This document shows positions 6,033 through 9,432 of a stretch of 9,432 nt of DNA, piece after piece. Each line of letters begins with the position of its first letter. Position 1 is the stretch's first letter. The notes beneath the pieces were generated by a model. That model saw nothing but the letters and a program-made list of their open reading frames with translations. It was not told the DNA's origin and did no database searches. This DNA comes from Candidatus Moranbacteria bacterium CG23_combo_of_CG06-09_8_20_14_all_35_22 (GTDB lineage: Bacteria > Patescibacteriota > Minisyncoccia > Moranbacterales > UBA2206), in contig PCRW01000030.1 of assembly GCA_002772115.1 (NCBI GenBank), forward strand, positions 1 through 9,432, given 5' to 3'. Position numbers and translations under genes: made by a program.

Positions 6033-6053
6033 AGTATTGCATTATTTTAGATC

Positions 6054-6203
6054 ACCGAAGAACTGAATTTTTTTCGAAATTTAACTCGCAACCTGATTTT
6101 CTAACCAAAATTTTTCCTCAATCAACGGCAGCTAATGAAAAATTTTGGAGAAAATCAAGTTGCTCAAACAGTAATTTCTCAAAAAATTTAGTTCTTCAGT
6201 GGT
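6054..6203 (-). repeat. Large folded repeat element, copy B (downstream of the holin-like gene)
   Basis: It has the same architecture as copy A. The outer stem 6057-6074/6181-6197 (GAAGAACTGAATTTTTT, one G-T) and the inner stem 6088-6115/6138-6163 (GCAACCTGATTTTCT... with AGAAAATCAAGTTGC) enclose a loop, 6116-6137, that shares ATCAAC and CAGCT with copy A. The minus-strand linkers TTTTTGAGA, CTGTTTGAG and CGAGTTA are shared with copy A. It begins ACCACTGAAGAA two bases after the holin-like gene's stop codon. Confidence 0.8.
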
Positions 6204-6205
6204 TT

Positions 6206-6562
6206 CTATTTGTTATCAAATATTGAGAGGATTATATAATTTACTAAACTGATTACGATTATTCCCCAAAAGATAGCGGAAAATCCATGAACGGAAAGCG
6301 AGGGGATGAAATTGATGGCGAAGATAAAAAGGGCGATGTTGATGATGATTGTGAAAAGTCCCAAAGTTAGAATGATTAGCGGGAAAGCGACGAGCTTTAC
6401 AATTGGCCGAATGACGGAATTGACAAGGCCTAAAATTGCTCCGGCAAAAACGAGATTTTGCCAATTGCCGGTGAAATTAAAGCCTGAAACGAGATAATCA
6501 GCCACTAAAATAGCTATGCAATTAGCTAATATTTGGATAATTAATTTTAAAACTAACTTCAT
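6206..6562 (-). CDS. Four-helix membrane protein, phage-holin-4/YvlD-type family
   Basis: The 118-aa protein is almost entirely membrane-embedded. Helices lie at roughly residues 4-25, 35-52, 57-82 and 95-114, with the typical LGLVNSVIRPIVKLVAFPL segment (44-62) and LTLGLF following. These features place it in the small integral-membrane family usually annotated phage holin family protein (YvlD-like). Despite the name, members are ordinary chromosomal proteins of unknown function and nothing here suggests a prophage. The ATG lies four bases from the end of a good -10 box, so the transcript may be leaderless. It is followed two bases after its stop by copy B of the folded repeat element. Confidence 0.85.
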   Translation of the reverse strand: MKLVLKLIIQILANCIAILVADYLVSGFNFTGNWQNLVFAGAILGLVNSVIRPIVKLVAFPLIILTLGLFTIIINIALFIFAINFIPSLSVHGFSAIFWGIIVISLVNYIILSIFDNK

Positions 6563-6565
6563 ATT

Positions 6566-6594
6566 ATGATAGCTTAAATTAAATTATTAGTCAA
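6566..6594 (-). promoter_or_regulatory. Promoter abutting the start of the holin-like gene
   Basis: On the minus strand, TTGACT (6594-6589) and TATCAT (6571-6566) are separated by 17 bp, each one base from consensus. The -10 ends three bases before the ATG at 6562, so any start site would fall at or very near the initiation codon, implying a leaderless mRNA. Confidence 0.5.
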
Positions 6595-6618
6595 CTTCAT
6601 GAAACACAAAATTAAAAT

Positions 6619-6828
6619 TTATTTTCTATTCTTAATTTCTTTTATTCGAAAAACGCTTTTGCCGGAAACTCGCATTTTTGGCTTTTTCTTTTTTTCCCCG
6701 CCTGCAACGCTATGCCAGTCATCGTCGTACTGACTTAGAAATTCTTCATCCAAACTTGGTTTTTCGGAAATATTATTTTGTCGCGTAGCATTGCGGGCAG
6801 GGCGTTTTTCGGATTTTGTCTTTTTCAT
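6619..6828 (-). CDS. Small lysine-rich hypothetical protein, 69 aa
   Basis: A soluble, strongly basic protein with a charged N-terminus (MKKTKSEKRPARNATRQ). A short acidic middle (DEEFLSQYDDDWHS, 27-40) is followed by a basic tail, KKKKPKMRVSGKSVFRIKEI. There is no membrane segment, cysteine or zinc motif. The composition suggests binding to nucleic acid or the ribosome, which is inference. The M-R-V-S-G-K-S-V-F block looks conserved-protein-like and reminds me of short hypothetical proteins in Patescibacteria, but I do not recognise a named family. A good promoter lies immediately upstream, with only about 3-5 nt of predicted leader, supporting the ATG at 6828. Confidence 0.7.
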   Translation of the reverse strand: MKKTKSEKRPARNATRQNNISEKPSLDEEFLSQYDDDWHSVAGGEKKKKPKMRVSGKSVFRIKEIKNRK

Positions 6829-6837
6829 AACAATTTA

Positions 6838-6866
6838 ATTATAGCGGATAATGGGAAAGGTGTAAA
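6838..6866 (-). promoter_or_regulatory. Near-consensus promoter of the 69-aa gene, leaderless geometry
   Basis: On the minus strand, TTTACA (6866-6861) and TATAAT (6843-6838) are 17 bp apart. The -10 ends nine bases before the ATG at 6828, so the transcript probably starts only a few bases before, or at, the start codon. Confidence 0.6.
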
Positions 6867-6924
6867 ATTAGACAAAATTTTGAAATTGAGGGAAGATAAA
6901 GATGTAGCTAAAAATAGTATTCCA

Positions 6925-6966
6925 CCTCTCCCTTAGGGAGAGGATGTCCCGATTACTATCGGGACA
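6925..6966. repeat. Two adjacent hairpins upstream of uvrB
   Basis: CCTCTCCC/GGGAGAGG (6925-6932, 6936-6943, loop TTA) is followed directly by TGTCCCGAT/ATCGGGACA (6945-6953, 6958-6966, loop TACT). Both stems are perfect. They lie in the divergent intergenic region between the 69-aa gene and uvrB. Confidence 0.7.
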
Positions 6967-7019
6967 GGAGAGGGAAAGGGCTAGATGAAAAAAGATAATA
7001 AAGAATTTTTGTAAGTTTG

Positions 7020-7070
7020 TTCCCTCTCTGTCGCGAGTACACGACATCTCTCCCAGAGGGAGAGAGGGAA
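7020..7070. repeat. Inverted repeat TTCCCTCTCT/AGAGAGGGAA upstream of uvrB
   Basis: The arms 7020-7029 and 7061-7070 match perfectly. Inside are GTCG/CGAC (7030-7033, 7042-7045) and an alternative CTCTCCC/GGGAGAG hairpin (7048-7054, 7058-7064). The CCTCTCCC theme is shared with 6925-6943, so the two blocks may be ends or tandem pieces of one element. It ends 17 bases before the uvrB ATG. Confidence 0.65.
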
Positions 7071-7087
7071 TAATAAAAATAATATTT

Positions 7088-9265
7088 ATGTCTGAAAATA
7101 AATTTAAGATTAATTCAAAATTCAAACCCAAAGGCGATCAGCCACAGGCGATAAAAAAGCTGGTGAAAGGTTTGGAAGCTGGCAAAAGATTCCAGACGCT
7201 TTTGGGTGTGACGGGGTCGGGGAAGACTTTTACTATTGCCAATGTAATTGAGAAAGTGCAAAAGCCGACTTTGGTCATTGCGCCTAACAAAACTTTAACG
7301 GCACAGTTGGCGCAGGAGTTTCGGACTTTTTTTCCAAAAAGCGCGGTGGAATATTTTGTGAGTTATTATGACTATTATCAACCGGAAGCTTACATTGCTT
7401 CCAGTGATACCTATATTGAAAAAGAATCGCAGATCAATGATGAGATTGATCGGCTTCGTCACGCAGCGACCTCGGCTTTGCTAACGCGTCGCGATGTGAT
7501 TATCTGTGCCAGCGTTTCTTGCATCTATGGTTTGGGCAGTCCGGAATATTATCGGGATATATCTTTGGAATTGGTGGTGGGTGCGCCCGTAGAGACGCAA
7601 AATTTTGCGTCTCTACCTAGCAGGGATGAAATAATCAAAAAATTAATTGATATGCAATATGTCAGGTCGGATATTTTGGCGCGGGGAAAATTTCGTCTGA
7701 CGGGAAATACTTTGGAAATAATTACACTAGGACGAGAAGTGATTACACGAATAATTTTAGAAAATAATTCAATCAAGAAAATTTCCGAATATGATTTTTT
7801 GACGGGAGAAGAATTGGGCAAATTGGAACGCACGCTGATTTATCCCGCCAAACATTTTGTAGTACCGGAACCTATAATGAAAGAATCTCTAAATGAAATT
7901 GAAAAAGAAATGATGCAGAGAGTAGAAGATTTTAAAAAGAAAGGAAAAATTTTGGAGGCGGAAAGAATTTTGCGTCGCACGCGTCAAGACATTGAAATGA
8001 TGAAAGAGATTGGTTATTGCAATGGTATTGAAAATTATTCGCGTTATCTCTCTGGTCGGGGAGAGGGCGAAGCGCCGTATACATTGATTGATTATTTTAA
8101 TAAAAACTTTTTACTGGTTATTGACGAATCACATGTGACTATTCCACAACTCAATGGAATGTTTAGTGGAGATTATTCTAGAAAAACTTCGCTTGTTGAA
8201 AATGGTTTTCGGCTTCCAAGCGCTTTTGACAATCGCCCGTTGAAATTTGCCGAATTTGAGAAAAAAATCAATCAATCAATTTTTGTGAGTGCGACACCAG
8301 GGAAATACGAATTGGAAAAATGTAGGGAACGCAAATTTGCGTTCCCTACGGAAAACAAAGGGATAACTGAACAAATTATCCGCCCAACAGGGCTAATTGA
8401 TCCGGAGATTGAAATAAGACCAGCGCGCGGGCAGGTAAAAGATGTGATGAAAGAAATTGAAAAAATAGTGGCACGCAAAGAACCCGCCTCGACTCGTGGA
8501 GACCACTCGTCGACGCGAGGCGGGCGAGTACTGATTACGGCTCTGACCAAAAAACAAGCTGAAGACTTGGCAGAATTTTTGAAAGAATCTACAACCCCCC
8601 ACCAACTAAACAAAAATAAAACTGAAGATTTAGATAAGGATAAAAAACAGAAAAAAATAAATAAAGAAAATAACGATCAGTTTAGTTGGTGCGGGGGTAA
8701 AATTAAATCAGAATATTTGCACAGTGGCGTGGATACCTTGGATCGCATTAGAATTTTGGAAAAACTTCGTCGAGGGGAGATTGATGTTTTAGTGGGCGTA
8801 AATTTATTGCGAGAAGGTCTGGATTTGCCGGAAGTGTCTCTCGTGGCGATTTTTGATGCGGACAAAGAAGGATTTTTGCGCAGTGAAACTTCGCTCATTC
8901 AAACGATTGGACGCGCTGCTCGAAATGTGCGAGGTAAAGTTATTCTCTATGCTGACAATCTAACTGGTTCAATGAAACGCGCCATCTCTGAAACTAATCG
9001 TCGAAGAAAATTGCAAACAGCTTATAATAAAAAACATCACATCACTCCGCGCACGATTGAAAAGAAAATTCAGTCAATTGTTGATCATGAAATTAAATCC
9101 GAAATTCCCAAAGAATTTATCAACCTAGAAAGCCTAGAAAATATTGCTGGTTATATCAAGCAACGAGAAAAAGAAATGAAAGATTCGGCGAGAAATTTGG
9201 AATTTGAAAAAGCCACCATCATTCGCGATGAAATTGGGGAGTTGCGGAAATTGCAGATAGAATAG
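7088..9265 (+). CDS. uvrB: UvrABC excinuclease subunit B with four in-frame palindromic insertions
   Basis: UvrB is the DNA-damage verification ATPase of nucleotide excision repair; it takes damage from UvrA and recruits UvrC. The 725-aa protein shows Walker A GVTGSGKT (40-47) and the beta-hairpin region YYDYYQPEAYI (93-103) that clamps DNA. It also has DESH (346-349), SATPG (401-405), GVNLLREGLDLPE (570-582), QTIGRAARN (605-613) and a C-terminal UVR coiled-coil for UvrC binding (about 687-722). Normal UvrB is about 660-675 aa. The excess is explained by four palindrome-derived segments: residues 168-177, 412-421, 466-479 and 503-537. All fall between conserved blocks and none breaks the frame or a catalytic motif. 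The ATG at 7088 has no Shine-Dalgarno sequence and follows a block of hairpins. The protein is very probably functional, since every motif is intact. uvrA and uvrC are not in the window. Confidence 0.96.
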   Translation: MSENKFKINSKFKPKGDQPQAIKKLVKGLEAGKRFQTLLGVTGSGKTFTIANVIEKVQKPTLVIAPNKTLTAQLAQEFRTFFPKSAVEYFVSYYDYYQPEAYIASSDTYIEKESQINDEIDRLRHAATSALLTRRDVIICASVSCIYGLGSPEYYRDISLELVVGAPVETQNFASLPSRDEIIKKLIDMQYVRSDILARGKFRLTGNTLEIITLGREVITRIILENNSIKKISEYDFLTGEELGKLERTLIYPAKHFVVPEPIMKESLNEIEKEMMQRVEDFKKKGKILEAERILRRTRQDIEMMKEIGYCNGIENYSRYLSGRGEGEAPYTLIDYFNKNFLLVIDESHVTIPQLNGMFSGDYSRKTSLVENGFRLPSAFDNRPLKFAEFEKKINQSIFVSATPGKYELEKCRERKFAFPTENKGITEQIIRPTGLIDPEIEIRPARGQVKDVMKEIEKIVARKEPASTRGDHSSTRGGRVLITALTKKQAEDLAEFLKESTTPHQLNKNKTEDLDKDKKQKKINKENNDQFSWCGGKIKSEYLHSGVDTLDRIRILEKLRRGEIDVLVGVNLLREGLDLPEVSLVAIFDADKEGFLRSETSLIQTIGRAARNVRGKVILYADNLTGSMKRAISETNRRRKLQTAYNKKHHITPRTIEKKIQSIVDHEIKSEIPKEFINLESLENIAGYIKQREKEMKDSARNLEFEKATIIRDEIGELRKLQIE
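7589..7616 (+). repeat. GTAG-type 28-nt palindrome inside uvrB (insertion 1)
   Basis: A perfect 28-nt palindrome, GTAG...CTAC, with core AGACGCAAAATTTTGCGTCT. It is translated as VETQNFASL, with P177 next, and interrupts the usual V-G-x-x-[IV]-S-R-D-E stretch of UvrB domain 2 between VGAP and SRDE. It has the same length and GTAG/CTAC feet as copies 1, 2 and 4, with a variant core. Confidence 0.9.
8322..8349 (+). repeat. GTAG-type 28-nt palindrome inside uvrB (insertion 2)
   Basis: A perfect 28-nt palindrome whose core GGAACGCAAATTTGCGTTCC is identical to the intergenic copy at 569-588. It is read as CRERKFAFPT (412-421), between SATPGKYELEK and ENKGITEQIIRPTG. Most UvrBs have only about six residues between the YELE and EQIIRP blocks. 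It is read in a different frame relative to the palindrome than insertion 1. Confidence 0.92.
8483..8524 (+). repeat. 42-nt GC-rich palindromic insertion inside uvrB (insertion 3)
   Basis: The terminal 9-nt arms CCCGCCTCG (8483-8491) and CGAGGCGGG (8516-8524) are perfectly complementary. The interior has a GTGG-AGA-CCAC hairpin and two ACTCGT direct repeats. It is exactly 14 codons, P466 to G479 (PASTRGDHSSTRGG), inserted before the conserved RVLITALTKK strand. Its base composition is clearly more GC-rich than the gene around it. Confidence 0.85.
8594..8698 (+). repeat. 105-nt insertion with 18-nt inverted ends inside uvrB (insertion 4)
   Basis: The left arm 8594-8611 and right arm 8680-8698 are complementary (ACCCCC, then CACCAACTAAAC) with a single bulged base. 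The 68-nt middle is A-rich and encodes mostly Lys, Asp, Asn and Glu. It is exactly 35 codons, T503 to G537, placed between LKES and KIKSEYLHS, where other UvrBs have a tight turn. The coding frame is stop-free while both other forward frames contain stops. Confidence 0.88.
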
Positions 9266-9278
9266 GTCGTTGTTTTTT

Positions 9279-9326
9279 ACTAATTATATCAACTTATGAC
9301 GGCCGTCAGATTATGATATAATTAGT
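9279..9326. repeat. 48-nt symmetric palindrome with two extended -10 boxes
   Basis: The arms ACTAATTATATCA (9279-9291) and TGATATAATTAGT (9314-9326) are perfectly complementary around a central perfect palindrome, TGACGGCCGTCA (9297-9308). Each arm contains TGATATAAT, an extended -10 promoter sequence, one per strand. It lies 13 nt after the uvrB stop. No U-tract follows on the plus strand, so it is not a standard uvrB terminator; it may be a promoter/operator for the gene at 9387. Confidence 0.6.
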
Positions 9327-9386
9327 TTGCAGGTAAAGCAGATAAGGTAGATAAAATAAATTAAAATAAAAAGTTAATCAAATTTT

Positions 9387-9432
9387 ATGTATAAATTTGG
9401 ATCGGTGCAAAGAAAAATACTCCTAACTTTAT
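9387..9432 (+). CDS. Start of a hypothetical protein, cut by the window edge
   Basis: An ATG at 9387 opens a frame that reads MYKFGSVQRKILLTL to the edge without a stop. A short basic lead followed by hydrophobic residues suggests a membrane-directed N-terminus. It has no Shine-Dalgarno sequence, matching the other genes here. The extended -10 at 9314-9322 could drive it with a leader of about 60 nt. Only 15 codons are visible, so the function is unknown. Confidence 0.5.
   Translation, partial: MYKFGSVQRKILLTL

Noticed and set aside
6206..6562. Phage origin for the holin-like gene
   Set aside because: The family name is misleading; these are common chromosomal membrane proteins, and no lysis, structural or integrase gene is nearby.
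6868..7131. 87-aa minus-strand open frame overlapping the uvrB start
   Set aside because: It is made of the hairpin block upstream of uvrB and reads through palindromes. It resembles no family, and part of it is antisense to a certain gene.
8483..8698. uvrB insertions as inteins or self-splicing introns
   Set aside because: They are far too short, lack intein splicing motifs and intron core structures, and read through in frame as ordinary peptide.
7088..9265. uvrB as a frameshifted or decaying pseudogene because of its insertions
   Set aside because: All four insertions preserve frame, every helicase and UVR motif is intact, and the total without inserts equals normal UvrB length.

Overview
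This window looks like a piece of a Patescibacteria (Candidate Phyla Radiation) chromosome, probably of the Parcubacteria/Moranbacteria kind. The grounds are AT-rich DNA, a standard genetic code, compact genes without Shine-Dalgarno sequences, a lone membrane-anchored peptide-binding protein, a cupin-type glucose-6-phosphate isomerase, small lysine-rich hypothetical proteins and a high density of short palindromic repeats. The taxon is an inference from gene style, not from a marker gene. No RNA genes, CRISPR arrays, transposases or phage genes were seen.

Most genes lie on the minus strand. In transcription order (right to left) they are a 69-aa basic hypothetical protein (6828-6619), a four-helix membrane protein of the holin-4/YvlD type (6562-6206), secG (6032-5811), a family-5 extracellular solute-binding protein (5531-3888, possibly starting upstream), a cupin glucose-6-phosphate isomerase (3829-3221), a cytidylyltransferase-like nucleotidyltransferase (3199-2720), RNase J (2431-638) and a 44-aa hypothetical protein (187-53). 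RNase J has its own near-consensus promoter, a leader of about 210 nt and a hairpin/U-tract terminator. On the plus strand, uvrB (7088-9265) fills the right end, followed by the first 15 codons of another gene (9387 to the edge).

The most striking content is repeat DNA. (1) uvrB carries four separate palindromic insertions, all in frame, totalling about 69 codons. Removing them returns the 725-aa protein to about 656 aa, the normal UvrB size. Two of the four are 28-nt perfect palindromes with GTAG/CTAC feet, and two more members of that family lie downstream of RNase J, one forming its terminator. This resembles the protein-coding palindromic elements of Rickettsia and the GTAG-footed REP sequences moved by RAYT transposases. 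(2) Two related, roughly 150-170-nt structured elements lie immediately downstream of the holin-like gene and of secG. They share single-stranded linkers while their stems differ by compensatory changes, so they are either a structured RNA or a mobile folded DNA element. (3) Further hairpins lie at 318-451, 466-494, 6925-7070 and 9279-9326.

Functionally the genes are housekeeping: RNA turnover (RNase J), protein export (SecG), peptide uptake (solute-binding protein), sugar phosphate isomerisation and nucleotide excision repair (UvrB). Apart from a likely short minus-strand operon of solute-binding protein, isomerase and nucleotidyltransferase, nothing ties them into one pathway.
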